DNA of 64,000 bases from JBGVSA01 sp047605765 (GCA_047605765.1 JASGFB010000003.1:9575-73574); one strand, 5' to 3'. Counted from the first letter of the stretch, positions 49,572-56,720 are shown. Made by a program: numbers and translations. Notes: generated by a model from the letters alone, not told the origin.

Positions 49572-50630
49572 TTATGGCAGGGGGCCAGATGATGCCGGCA
49601 GGCCAATCCACCCTTGCAAGTAGGCAGCGAGCAATGTAGCCGCAATACCTGCACTGACAGCGATCACCCATGAGGCAAGACTAGGGGCGATCCGCGCAAG
49701 CAGGCCAGTTGGTTTTGGCCCAAGGTGAATAGCGGCGAACGGTAGATATCTCCCATGCAGCCAATTCACCCCAAGGACTAATGCGAGAACTCCCGCCATG
49801 AGGATAGCCCTGTTTCGGAAAGTGTCTAAACTGGGTAGGAAGGTTATCGTGCCTACAACAAGAAGCTGATTGACACCGAAGCCCAATTTCTTGAAATTTG
49901 TTGCATAGGTGCGTTCTAAGGGGCGAATGGTTCTCTTAAGCTTTTCCAACATGCCAAGAACCCAAGCTTCATCTCCACCTTGGGTCATTACCATGTTTAC
50001 CTGCGGCCCAAATTCGACGAGTGCAACTCTGTTGACCCCGCTGCCTTCAGGTTCTTGAACGAAGAGCTTGATAATGGCAGTCCGCACTCCATCATGAAAC
50101 GGTATGGCCTTAAAGTCGACCAAGAACCGAGATTGCTCGGTGCCAGCCACAACGGTCACTACCACTTGCGCGTTTTTGAAGTCGCGCTGGATCTCATCCG
50201 CGATGGCGGTGAGCTGTTCGCGATCAATTTCCACCGCCCCAAAGCTATGGCGTGCGGTATGAAGCTGATCCGGCACCCTGTTGGGAATATCCTCGATCCC
50301 TTGCGCTTGGTCGTGCGGAAATAAAATGAACGTTCCGGCGGAGCCTATGCTCGTGCTCCATTCGCCCGAGAGCTCGCCTTTATTCGTCAGGGTCGCTGAC
50401 GCTGTGAGTTGCCCGAAGACAACGCCCTCGATTTGAGCTTGAGTCTCACCAGTGAGCGTCAAGCGATTACCATCGAACGCACCCTGTAGGGAATACATCA
50501 CCAGACCGACGCCAGCTTCGCTCATGTGAAGCACACCGCTCAGCGCTTCGTCATTGCCTTCTAGCTTGACGAATAAATTGCCAGTATTCGTGCCATAGGC
50601 GCGGCCCGCCCAAAGATGTCCTAACGCCAT
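49572..50630 (-). CDS. Unassigned three-part protein: beta-rich domain, alpha/beta domain, C-terminal membrane helices
   Basis: 352 residues from the ATG at 50630 (AAGGGGGG upstream). Residues 1-105 look like a beta sandwich of short alternating strands (GNLFVKLEGNDEALSGVLHM, GRLTLTGE-like turns). Residues 125-245 are mixed alpha/beta. Hydrophobic segments follow at about 255-268, 274-290 and 320-340. No signal peptide, so the soluble part is probably cytoplasmic and tethered. Last gene of the unit that starts with parD; its start overlaps the preceding truncated frame. No family recognised. Confidence 0.7.
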   Translation of the reverse strand: MALGHLWAGRAYGTNTGNLFVKLEGNDEALSGVLHMSEAGVGLVMYSLQGAFDGNRLTLTGETQAQIEGVVFGQLTASATLTNKGELSGEWSTSIGSAGTFILFPHDQAQGIEDIPNRVPDQLHTARHSFGAVEIDREQLTAIADEIQRDFKNAQVVVTVVAGTEQSRFLVDFKAIPFHDGVRTAIIKLFVQEPEGSGVNRVALVEFGPQVNMVMTQGGDEAWVLGMLEKLKRTIRPLERTYATNFKKLGFGVNQLLVVGTITFLPSLDTFRNRAILMAGVLALVLGVNWLHGRYLPFAAIHLGPKPTGLLARIAPSLASWVIAVSAGIAATLLAAYLQGWIGLPASSGPLP

Positions 50631-50800
50631 ATACGGCCCCCCTTTACCGCAGCATAGCGTGAGATAAGACATTGGGACAGGGGTGCAGCGTGCGCCGATA
50701 GCTGCCCATAAGATTCAGTGACGAAATGGGCTTCGTCGTAAGGGATGATTCTGTCGGACCACGGCACGTCGTCAGAAACTTCAGGACTGAGATCGGGCAT
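50621..50800 (-). pseudogene. Truncated transcriptional-regulator-like (DUF6499-type) N-terminus
   Basis: A 59-codon frame (ATG 50800, AAAGG upstream) too short for routine ORF calling. It opens DVPWSDRIIPYDEAHFVT, the start of the small regulator domain common in integrative conjugative elements, where YDEAHFVTYLRLLDAE would follow. Here the sequence changes abruptly to ESYGQLSAHA and ends at TAG 50621. It overlaps the start of the membrane-protein gene by 10 bases. I read it as a fragment at a deletion or insertion junction. Confidence 0.55.
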
Positions 50801-50816
50801 AGCCTTTCCCGCTTCG

Positions 50817-50990
50817 TCAGGTGTAAGGGGTCGGCATCGCTGTTTCCCTTGGCGTACTACAGGTTTTTAGCCATGCCTCGGCTTTGGCCAGCGTTAAATG
50901 TCGGCCGTTGAGCTGGTAATCCTTCCCTGTCCGCAGCGCGTCATTTTTAAAGCTCTGCCGAGCGTGGCGGCGTTCGTGTTCGTGCATCAT
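50817..50990 (-). CDS. 57-residue hypothetical protein
   Basis: Frame below common length cut-offs. ATG at 50990 overlaps the stop of the RHH gene (ATGA). His/Arg-rich start (MMHEHERRHARQSF) then GKDYQLNGRHLTLAKAEAWL. The overlap and the next frame 16 bases on argue that it is translated. No family recognised. Confidence 0.5.
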   Translation of the reverse strand: MMHEHERRHARQSFKNDALRTGKDYQLNGRHLTLAKAEAWLKTCSTPRETAMPTPYT

Positions 50991-51250
50991 GCCACCACCT
51001 TGAAAATCTTCGCTACGGAGCGGCGTACCGTCTGGCGCATCGATTCGCGCGTATGAAACGGCGCAGGTTCTGCCGTGTCGGTCACGAGCTGGGCGCGGAA
51101 GGTATCGAGATCGCGAGAGGCCTCAACAACCGCTTGCATGGCGGAACGGATCACTTCTGCGCCGCTGCATCCTTCATCTCGGCATGCCGCCAGAAAAGCG
51201 GCTTTTAGCTCGGTGTCGACCCGAAGGGACATGTTGACTGGTTTTGCCAT
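50987..51250 (-). CDS. Ribbon-helix-helix protein
   Basis: 87 residues: short beta strand NMSLRVDTELKAAF, then helices EGCSGAEVIRSAMQ, as in CopG/Arc-type repressors, with a C-terminal basic helix (MRQTVRRSVAKIF). AAAGG six bases before the ATG at 51250. It follows parE by nine bases, so it may co-regulate the operon or be a relaxosome accessory. Confidence 0.75.
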   Translation of the reverse strand: MAKPVNMSLRVDTELKAAFLAACRDEGCSGAEVIRSAMQAVVEASRDLDTFRAQLVTDTAEPAPFHTRESMRQTVRRSVAKIFKVVA

Positions 51251-51259
51251 CGTCAACCT

Positions 51260-51571
51260 TTACTCATTGAACCTGTCTGTCAGTCGCGTCATGAGGTCCA
51301 TGCGCTCGTGAAAAATTGCTACGATCAACGCGGGTGCTCGCTCGCGTGGCAGGCAAAAGACGTAATGATGTTGGCAATGAGCCATCTGCAGCGCGGGATA
51401 GATTTCACTCATGTCCTTGAAAGGGGCTTGTCCGGCTGCAAGGCCGGCAATCCCCTGTTCCAGCTTGGCGATATAGCGGCGTACCTGCGCAGCGCCCCAT
51501 TGCTTGCGCGTGTAGCGGATGATGCCGCGTAGATCGGCTTCGGCCTCTGCCGTGAGGACGTAGTCCGTCAA
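51260..51571 (-). CDS. parE: ParE toxin (RK2-like)
   Basis: 103 residues of the RelE/ParE fold: LTAEAEADLRGIIRYTRKQW, VRRYIAKLEQGIAGL, and HHYVFCLPRERAP then HERMDLMTRL. Strikingly similar to plasmid RK2 ParE, a gyrase poison. TTG start overlapping the parD stop (TTGA), so strictly coupled to the antitoxin. Confidence 0.93.
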   Translation of the reverse strand: MTDYVLTAEAEADLRGIIRYTRKQWGAAQVRRYIAKLEQGIAGLAAGQAPFKDMSEIYPALQMAHCQHHYVFCLPRERAPALIVAIFHERMDLMTRLTDRFNE

Positions 51572-51819
51572 GTACGATCCCCGGCGAGTTCTTCATCAAG
51601 AATTTCGCCGATGCTCTTGTTGGACACCTTCCCCGCAAGCCCATCGTTGATGCGGTTCCCTAGCACGGCTTTCAGTTCCTGCCATGCTTGGCCGGCATCA
51701 GTATCGCCGGGGAACAGGCGTTCGAGGGCGTATTGCTTGATGGTCTTGCCCTGCAACGCGGCCAGCGCCTTCAGGCTTTGGTGTTGCTGGTCCGTTATGT
51801 CGATTGTCAGGCGACTCAT
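51568..51819 (-). CDS. parD: ParD antitoxin (RK2-like)
   Basis: 83 residues: MSRLTIDITDQQHQSLKALA is the RHH DNA-binding part, GKTIKQYALERLFPGD follows, and the C-terminal toxin-binding region ends EILDEELAGD. Nearly the RK2 ParD pattern. ATG at 51819, GGAGC upstream. Represses its own promoter in RK2; a matching palindrome lies upstream here. Confidence 0.94.
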   Translation of the reverse strand: MSRLTIDITDQQHQSLKALAALQGKTIKQYALERLFPGDTDAGQAWQELKAVLGNRINDGLAGKVSNKSIGEILDEELAGDRT

Positions 51820-51844
51820 AAGATAAGCTCCATAAATTACACAA

Positions 51845-51868
51845 ACCCACATTAGCACATATGTGGGT
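51845..51868. promoter_or_regulatory. parDE operator candidate
   Basis: Perfect inverted repeat ACCCACAT-N8-ATGTGGGT, 26-49 bases upstream of the parD ATG. Confidence 0.6.
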
Positions 51869-51984
51869 ATGAGGCCACCGCCTGCGCTGCCGGCGCTGAA
51901 ATTGTCTTGGAAGCTCATTAGGGCCGGCAGAATGCGCTAGGCGCATATAAATTGGAGCTTCTAAATTGAGCCGTGCCAGCTATG

Positions 51985-52002
51985 ATAGGTGCATTAGCCT
52001 AT
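51985..52002. promoter_or_regulatory. KorC-operator-like inverted repeat upstream of kleE
   Basis: ATAGG-TGCATTAG-CCTAT, 14 bases before the kleE ATG. It resembles, imperfectly, the IncP KorC operator that I remember as TAGGGCATAATGCCCTA. No korC is in the window. Confidence 0.35.
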
Positions 52003-52015
52003 ACCCAAGTGCGCC

Positions 52016-52345
52016 ATGTCCAATGTCATCAAGTTCCCCAATAAGGTCGAGCAGCCCGCCGCGCCTGAGCCGGTGCAGCCTGCCCCAGCTTCCGTGCCGG
52101 GCGTTCAGAAGGTTGAGGGTCAGGGGCTGGTGGCCGGCCTGGTCAAGTTCTTATGGATGGCGACGGTGCTGGTCTGGCCGATCCTCAGATGGGTGGTGTC
52201 CCTTGAGGTGTTATTCCAGCTCCTGCGGATGTTTTACCACTGGCGCACGCCGGGCGTGCATGCCGGCTGGACGTTCCTGCTGCACTTCGCCGTGCTGACC
52301 GCGCTCACCTACTTTGTCTCCGTCTACAAGCCGAAGGGGTTTTGA
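52016..52345 (+). CDS. kleE: KleE-like stable-inheritance protein
   Basis: 109 residues: MSNVIKFPNKVEQPAAPEPV opening, Pro-rich linker, then two hydrophobic segments (about 40-62 and 85-102). The MSNVIKFP start and layout match KleE of IncP plasmids, a membrane protein of the kil/kor stability region. The resolvase starts one base after its stop. Confidence 0.75.
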   Translation: MSNVIKFPNKVEQPAAPEPVQPAPASVPGVQKVEGQGLVAGLVKFLWMATVLVWPILRWVVSLEVLFQLLRMFYHWRTPGVHAGWTFLLHFAVLTALTYFVSVYKPKGF

Positions 52346-52346
52346 C

Positions 52347-53063
52347 ATGAATGCCGCTCCAATGATGGCGCGGGTCTATCTGCGCGTCAGTACAGATGCG
52401 CAGGATTTGGAGCGCCAGGAGGGGATCATCTTGGCCGCGAAGGCTGCTGGGTACTACGTCGCCGGCATCTATCGCGAGAAGGCATCCGGTGCGCGCGCCG
52501 ATCGACTCGAGCTGCTGCGCATGGTGGCCGACCTGCAACCGGGCGAGGTGGTCATTGCCGAGAAGATCGACCGGATCAGCCGCCTACCGCTGCCCGAAGC
52601 CGAGCGCCTAGTGGCTTCAATCCGGGCCAAGGGCGCGCGTCTGGCCGTCCCTGGCGTGATTGATCTATCCGACTTGGCGGCCGAGGCTCAGGGCGTTGCC
52701 AAGATCGTCCTGGAGTCCGTCCAGGACATGCTCTTGAAGCTGGCCCTCCAGATGGCCCGTGACGACTACGAAGACAGGCGCGAACGCCAGCGCCAAGGCA
52801 TCGAGCTGGCGAGGGAGGCCGGCAAGTATCGGGGCCGCCGCGCCGACCCGAAGCGCCATGCCCAGGTTGTCGCGCTGCGCAAGTCCGGCCACAGCATCAC
52901 TAGGACGGCCGAGCTGGCCGGATGCAGCCCATCCCAAGTGAAACGGATCTGGGCCGTCGAAGTGAGCCAGGCCGAGGCGGCGCGCATGGGGGCCTTCCGC
53001 GAAGATGCATTGACCGAGGCTGACGCGATGGCGGCTGCCGATCAGGAGGGTGCGAAGGTATGA
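52347..53063 (+). CDS. Serine recombinase/resolvase
   Basis: 238 residues. Catalytic N-terminal domain with VYLRVSTDAQDLERQEG (nucleophile Ser15), EKASGARADRLELLRMVADL and EKIDRISR. Long helix E (RDDYEDRRERQRQGIELA), then a C-terminal HTH (HSITRTAELAGCSPSQVKRIW). Resolves plasmid multimers in Tn3/ParA-type systems. Coupled to kleE and overlapping the next gene (ATGA). Confidence 0.93.
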   Translation: MNAAPMMARVYLRVSTDAQDLERQEGIILAAKAAGYYVAGIYREKASGARADRLELLRMVADLQPGEVVIAEKIDRISRLPLPEAERLVASIRAKGARLAVPGVIDLSDLAAEAQGVAKIVLESVQDMLLKLALQMARDDYEDRRERQRQGIELAREAGKYRGRRADPKRHAQVVALRKSGHSITRTAELAGCSPSQVKRIWAVEVSQAEAARMGAFREDALTEADAMAAADQEGAKV

Positions 53064-53362
53064 GAAACGGACACTTCTCCTTGCCACCGCTCCGTCCCGA
53101 GTTGCAAGCAGCGTGTGACGAGATGAACGCCAAGGAAGATTATTTCGCCTATACCGTGTGCCGCACCCATGACGGCCAAGCGTGGGAAGTGAACTACAGG
53201 GTGGGCGGCATGTGTTTCGCGCTCGATGGTCAGTACCTTGACGGTGACGAGGCAATGGCAGCCGGCGCGGCCTGGTTGTTGGAACAGCTCAACCGCGAAC
53301 CGACTGACGATGAAGTGGCCTTCCGACGACTCTGGGAAGGCCAGAGGGCTTTCATGCTCTGA
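53060..53362 (+). CDS. Hypothetical protein coupled to resolvase
   Basis: 100 residues. Acidic, with YFAYTVCRTHDGQAWEVNYRVGG and LDGDEAMAAGAAWLLEQLNRE. No membrane segment. Starts on the ATGA overlap with the resolvase, so certainly in the same message. No family recognised. Confidence 0.65.
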   Translation: MRNGHFSLPPLRPELQAACDEMNAKEDYFAYTVCRTHDGQAWEVNYRVGGMCFALDGQYLDGDEAMAAGAAWLLEQLNREPTDDEVAFRRLWEGQRAFML

Positions 53363-53433
53363 TCGACGTCAGATCGTTATTCATAAAACGGTCGTTCGAG
53401 TGCGGATGATTGAGGGGATGATCGTCTTGAATG

Positions 53434-54288
53434 TCACGCAGGCGTTTCTCCGACTGGCAGGAAATTTCCATGGCCATGGTCGTTTAAGCTGATGTATTCA
53501 AGTCGCCACTGATCCACGCGCCGGAGGTCAGCCAGGGTGATGGAAGTGTCGGCGACCGCCTCGCAGGCATCGATGGCGATATCGGTTGCGGTATCTGGTT
53601 TGCCGTAAGCCTGCTCGAAAAGCTCGCGCAACTGACCGGCGATCATCTCCGCAGACTGCCGCGCCTGGGCGCCACCCTCAGTTGCGTCGTATACCACGGA
53701 TATCGACAACGCATAGGGTTCACCCTCCGGAACTTCCGCAGACCTCTGTTCTCCAAGATCAAAGAACAGGCCGACCAGGTGCTTGGCTTCAGGTTCGAGA
53801 ATTTTTCCTATCTGGCGCTCGACCGAATTTTTCTTGCTCACAACCTTCCGCAGCCGACTCTCGAAGGCGTTGGGAAACGCCGGTCGGCCATAGCGCGCTG
53901 CGAGCCACTGCTTCAGCGCACGTTTCCCATCAATGGGCAGCGATGCGTGGTCATCTCTGGCTGCATGCTTTTCAAATTCTCCCTTGGGCACGATGCGCCG
54001 CTCTGCGTGCCGAAGCTCGACGACGACTGACTGTCCACCAGTGACCTCATAACCCAGATGGAGCTTGCGCGGGTTCTTCGCGTAGGAGAATTGTGCGTTT
54101 GGCGCGCTGACGACATCGGCAACGATAACCTCGACCGAGGTTTCGCTGTCGTTCGGAAGATCGCAGTCGTGCGTAATGACAACGACACGATGCGTTTCGC
54201 CAACTACGCTGTTTAGCGCCGTCAACTTGGATGCGGTTTCCTGAGTAAGAAGATCACCTTGTCGCCAGTCGGTATCGCGCGTCAGCAT
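53434..54288 (-). CDS. HDCD-motif protein of a three-gene cargo operon
   Basis: 284 residues, soluble. The most distinctive element is VVVITHDCDLPND (His40-Asp41-Cys42-Asp43) after a short strand, which looks like a metal or catalytic site. A YDATEGGAQARQSAEMI segment lies near 215. AGAGGA six bases before the ATG. Third gene after the TIGR04255-like and membrane-HTH genes, 18 bases from the latter. I have seen the HDCD opening in uncharacterised proteins only; function unknown. Confidence 0.75.
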   Translation of the reverse strand: MLTRDTDWRQGDLLTQETASKLTALNSVVGETHRVVVITHDCDLPNDSETSVEVIVADVVSAPNAQFSYAKNPRKLHLGYEVTGGQSVVVELRHAERRIVPKGEFEKHAARDDHASLPIDGKRALKQWLAARYGRPAFPNAFESRLRKVVSKKNSVERQIGKILEPEAKHLVGLFFDLGEQRSAEVPEGEPYALSISVVYDATEGGAQARQSAEMIAGQLRELFEQAYGKPDTATDIAIDACEAVADTSITLADLRRVDQWRLEYISLNDHGHGNFLPVGETPA

Positions 54289-54306
54289 CCATCGTCCTCT
54301 GAACTA

Positions 54307-54924
54307 TCACTCGGAGGAACCAGGAATGGAAAGCTCGGCGCGCCAATCGTCCGACGGCGCGGCCTTCGACTTCGCCAAGCCGGAACGGCTGTATGCCGCA
54401 TCCATGGCCTGCGCCTCGGCAATTAGCGTCTGGGTATGCTCAGACGCAAGCTGCCCAGCGGCAACTAAGTCCAGCAAGGAGCGGCCATCGAATGCCTTCA
54501 TCTTCAGCAGAGATGATGCGCGAGTCACCCCGGCCTCCCGGAAGGCGTCGGCGGAAAGGCTGAGGGAGCGGATGCGCTCCAGCTTGTCAGCTTCCGGCGT
54601 GGATTCACCGCCGATCCACTTATAGATAGCCTGCCGCGAAACGCCGAACACCGTTGCCAAATCGGCGATGGCGGGATTCAGCACCTGCCGGATATTCGCA
54701 AGATGCTCGGCGGCAGAGCGGATGTCCGGGCGTACAGCATCCACGTCCGCCGTTTGTACGTCGAAATAAGGCACGCGCGTATCCAGCATCTTGCCCCACT
54801 CATTGGCGTGGGAAAGCGCAAATACGCTGCCGGTGCCACCGAGCGCCCAAGCAATCACGACAATAGCAGCACCCACGGGCTGCGGAATCGGCATGGAACG
54901 ACGGGCGGGCAAAGTTGTGTACAT
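54307..54924 (-). CDS. Membrane-anchored HTH protein
   Basis: 205 residues. One N-terminal hydrophobic segment (about 18-37, VGAAIVVIAWALGGTG) followed by a linker and an Xre/sigma-like HTH (about 84-108, LATVFGVSRQAIYKWIGGES), then a helical Ala-rich tail. The ATG at 54924 has GAGG six bases upstream. An HTH tethered to the membrane suggests a signal-responsive regulator. It lies between the two other genes of the operon, 22 and 18 bases away. Confidence 0.75.
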   Translation of the reverse strand: MYTTLPARRSMPIPQPVGAAIVVIAWALGGTGSVFALSHANEWGKMLDTRVPYFDVQTADVDAVRPDIRSAAEHLANIRQVLNPAIADLATVFGVSRQAIYKWIGGESTPEADKLERIRSLSLSADAFREAGVTRASSLLKMKAFDGRSLLDLVAAGQLASEHTQTLIAEAQAMDAAYSRSGLAKSKAAPSDDWRAELSIPGSSE

Positions 54925-54946
54925 AAGCGCCTCGATCCTGGTTACG

Positions 54947-55747
54947 TCAGGCCCACGCGCTGCGGGCGTGATCCGTTGTCGTCGCACCGAACACCGATTT
55001 GATAGTGCCGTGCAGCGAAAGTAGCTGTTCGTTCAGCTTGTCCATTTCCACTGACATCCGGCCCTCGACATAGTGATCCGTGTCGATGACTCCGTGCTCG
55101 CGTGCATTCTTGACCTCGAACTCCGGTGCTATCGCCAATCCAGCGGGAAGCATATCCGGCGGGAAGCCCAAAGGCGCAGTCATCCGGTACACCCTGACGA
55201 CCAGCGTTCCCTTCGGCACGAGCGGGCCAGTGTCCGTGGCGAACACGGATTCCGTCATCGCATGTAGGCGGGGCGCATCGAAATCAATGCCGTGCAATCC
55301 GTTCGCAAGGTATTGCTCGGTGGTTTCTCCGGTGCGCGGCAAGACAGCATCCAGATATCGTAGCCCCAGCCGACTTACGTGATCGAGTGAAACCGCCTCG
55401 TGTACCGCCGCCAAGCCGCGTAGCAATTCCGGAATGAATTCGTTGTGCGTCTGGTAATGAGTTGTGTGGTAGGTGATCGTTGAAGGCGCGAGAATGAATC
55501 CTGCCTTCCGGTCACTGCGAGTCATCCGCCACGACACTGCCTGCTGAATCTGTGGCTCCTGTGGCTGCGCTTGGCCCGGCCCCGGCACGACCAGTTGCAT
55601 GAACTGCTGTGGCTCGAACAGCGGATACCCATCGCGCCGCAGCCGATCCTGGATTTGATCGACGTACTTGGCCATCGCCGCAACGGGATTGAAGTGCGCC
55701 TGCGCCAACGCATAGTAGACAGGCGCATTCGACATCTTCTCGCTCAC
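54947..55747 (-). CDS. TIGR04255-family protein
   Basis: 266 residues: PVYYALAQAHFNPVAAMAKY start, IQDRLRRDGYPLF, and a mid part with SLDHVSRLGLRYLDAVLPR, typical of the sporadically distributed TIGR04255 family. GTG start at 55747, GGAGAG five bases upstream. First gene of the three-gene operon. The family has no established function; its patchy occurrence in islands makes a defence or stress role plausible but unproven. Confidence 0.82.
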   Translation of the reverse strand: MSEKMSNAPVYYALAQAHFNPVAAMAKYVDQIQDRLRRDGYPLFEPQQFMQLVVPGPGQAQPQEPQIQQAVSWRMTRSDRKAGFILAPSTITYHTTHYQTHNEFIPELLRGLAAVHEAVSLDHVSRLGLRYLDAVLPRTGETTEQYLANGLHGIDFDAPRLHAMTESVFATDTGPLVPKGTLVVRVYRMTAPLGFPPDMLPAGLAIAPEFEVKNAREHGVIDTDHYVEGRMSVEMDKLNEQLLSLHGTIKSVFGATTTDHARSAWA

Positions 55748-55922
55748 AGGACTCTCCAGTTCTCTCGTGGTTGTCAGGTTGGTTGTCAGTTTACACTACG
55801 GTTGACGCTGGCGCCACTGGCATCTAAGGGTGGGGTGGGCATCCCGTTACCGATGACGAGTTGGCCCGGAGGCCACGCTAACGCCGAGAGGGAGGAGCGG
55901 CGCGAGGTTAGAGGTTGATCGC

Positions 55923-55942
55923 ATGGTACTTTTCATGGTATC
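55923..55942. repeat. Integrase arm-type repeats at right end
   Basis: ATGGTA (55923-55928, partial) and the full ATGGTATC (55935-55942, context TCATGGTATCAG as at 42980-42990). They lie 61-80 bases inside attR. The rest of 55748-56002 shows no gene. Confidence 0.55.
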
Positions 55943-56002
55943 AGTCTAATGTATTTTTATAAGATGTTGATTTACAAAAATATTTTTCTCTAAATTACAA
56001 TA

Positions 56003-56015
56003 GAGTGGGAGTGAT
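56003..56015 (+). repeat. attR: second copy of the 13-bp repeat
   Basis: GAGTGGGAGTGAT, identical to the guaA end copy at 42695-42707. It marks the right end of the island. Confidence 0.88.
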
Positions 56016-56029
56016 TGACGTCCTTCGAG

Positions 56030-56138
56030 GGCTTTTACCGTCTTTGACGGTAAAAGCCTTCTCGGGAATGCTTGTTTCATGCGGCTTTCCGGGCATCAGC
56101 AGGTCTCCAGGTCTTTAACGGTAAAACTTGACGGTAAA
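56030..56138. repeat. Arm-type repeats (ACGGTAAA) of the older integrase remnant
   Basis: GGCTTTTACCGTC-TTT-GACGGTAAAAGCC (56030-56058) is a perfect 13-base inverted repeat. ACGGTAAA recurs at 56118-56125 and 56131-56138. This mirrors the repeat layout before the intact integrase, but with another word, so the older element had different arm specificity. Confidence 0.55.
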
Positions 56139-56161
56139 GCCGTCACAAGCCGGGCGCCTCG

Positions 56162-56687
56162 ATGCTTGCTGACGCCGCACTGCGAAATCTGAAGCCTAAG
56201 TCCACGATTTATAAGGCTTCTGACCGGGGCGGGATGTACGTGACGGTATCGCCCAGCGCGGTACTGTCATCTTCCGCTACGACTACCGCCTCAACGGACG
56301 CCGCGAGACGCTGACTCTCGCGCGCTACGGCCCTGGCGGCATCTCACTTCGTGCAGCAGATGGAATCGGTGGCGACCTATCCGACCATCAAGCTCGCGTT
56401 GCGCTTGATCCTGCTGACGCTGGTACGCAAGAGCGAACTCATCCAGGCCGCCTGGGATGAGGTCGATTGCGAGAGCAAGCCTGGACGATCCCGCAGCAGC
56501 GAATGAAGCGGCGCAACCTGCACGTGGTCCATCTGTCGTGCTCAGCGCTCGACATCTGTTTACCGTCCACGACCCGCGTCGTACCGGCTCGACGCTGTTG
56601 AACAAAATCAACGTCAACCGCGATTGGATCGAGAAGTGCCTGGCCCACATGGGCCCTGAGCCAAAGGAGGCCACAAGAAATCAATGA
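56162..56687 (+). pseudogene. Degenerate P4-type integrase
   Basis: Starts MLADAALRNLKPKSTIYK, colinear with the intact integrase. A -1 frameshift at about 56258 moves to FRYDYRLNGRRETLTL. Residues equivalent to about 63-211 of the intact protein are deleted, joining to VATYPTIKLALRLILLTLVRKSEL (short excerpt ends at the catalytic Arg). After another shift come IPQQRMKRRN, a further deletion, and HDPRRTGSTL then DWIEKCLAH. The nucleophile Tyr is missing. Not functional. Confidence 0.88.
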
Positions 56688-56720
56688 GGAGTGCGCTGGC
56701 GAACTTCTATCGGCAAAGAT

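Larger units (their letters stand above)
42708..56015. mobile_element. Integrative, plasmid-derived mobilisable element at guaA (13.3 kb)
   Basis: Bounded by the 13-bp repeat. Contents in order: tyrosine integrase, three small or hypothetical genes, Xre regulator (minus), Zn/HTH-like protein, alpA-like and repA genes, oriV-like region, traK-oriT-traJ, an operon running from parD to a membrane protein (minus), KleE-like and resolvase genes, and a three-gene cargo operon (minus). Stretches such as 42781-42975, 46760-46900 and 48757-48930 are visibly AT-richer than the flanking core genes. It has plasmid replication, transfer and stability modules but no relaxase or mating-pore genes. Confidence 0.85.

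Noticed and set aside
50726..50911. 61-codon plus-strand frame
   Set aside because: Opposes two minus-strand frames that have overlaps and ribosome-binding sites and one a recognisable domain start.
42708..56015. A relaxase, type IV coupling protein or mating-pore gene in the element
   Set aside because: No such motifs (HxH triad, Walker A of TraG/VirB4) in any frame of useful length; the element cannot transfer itself.
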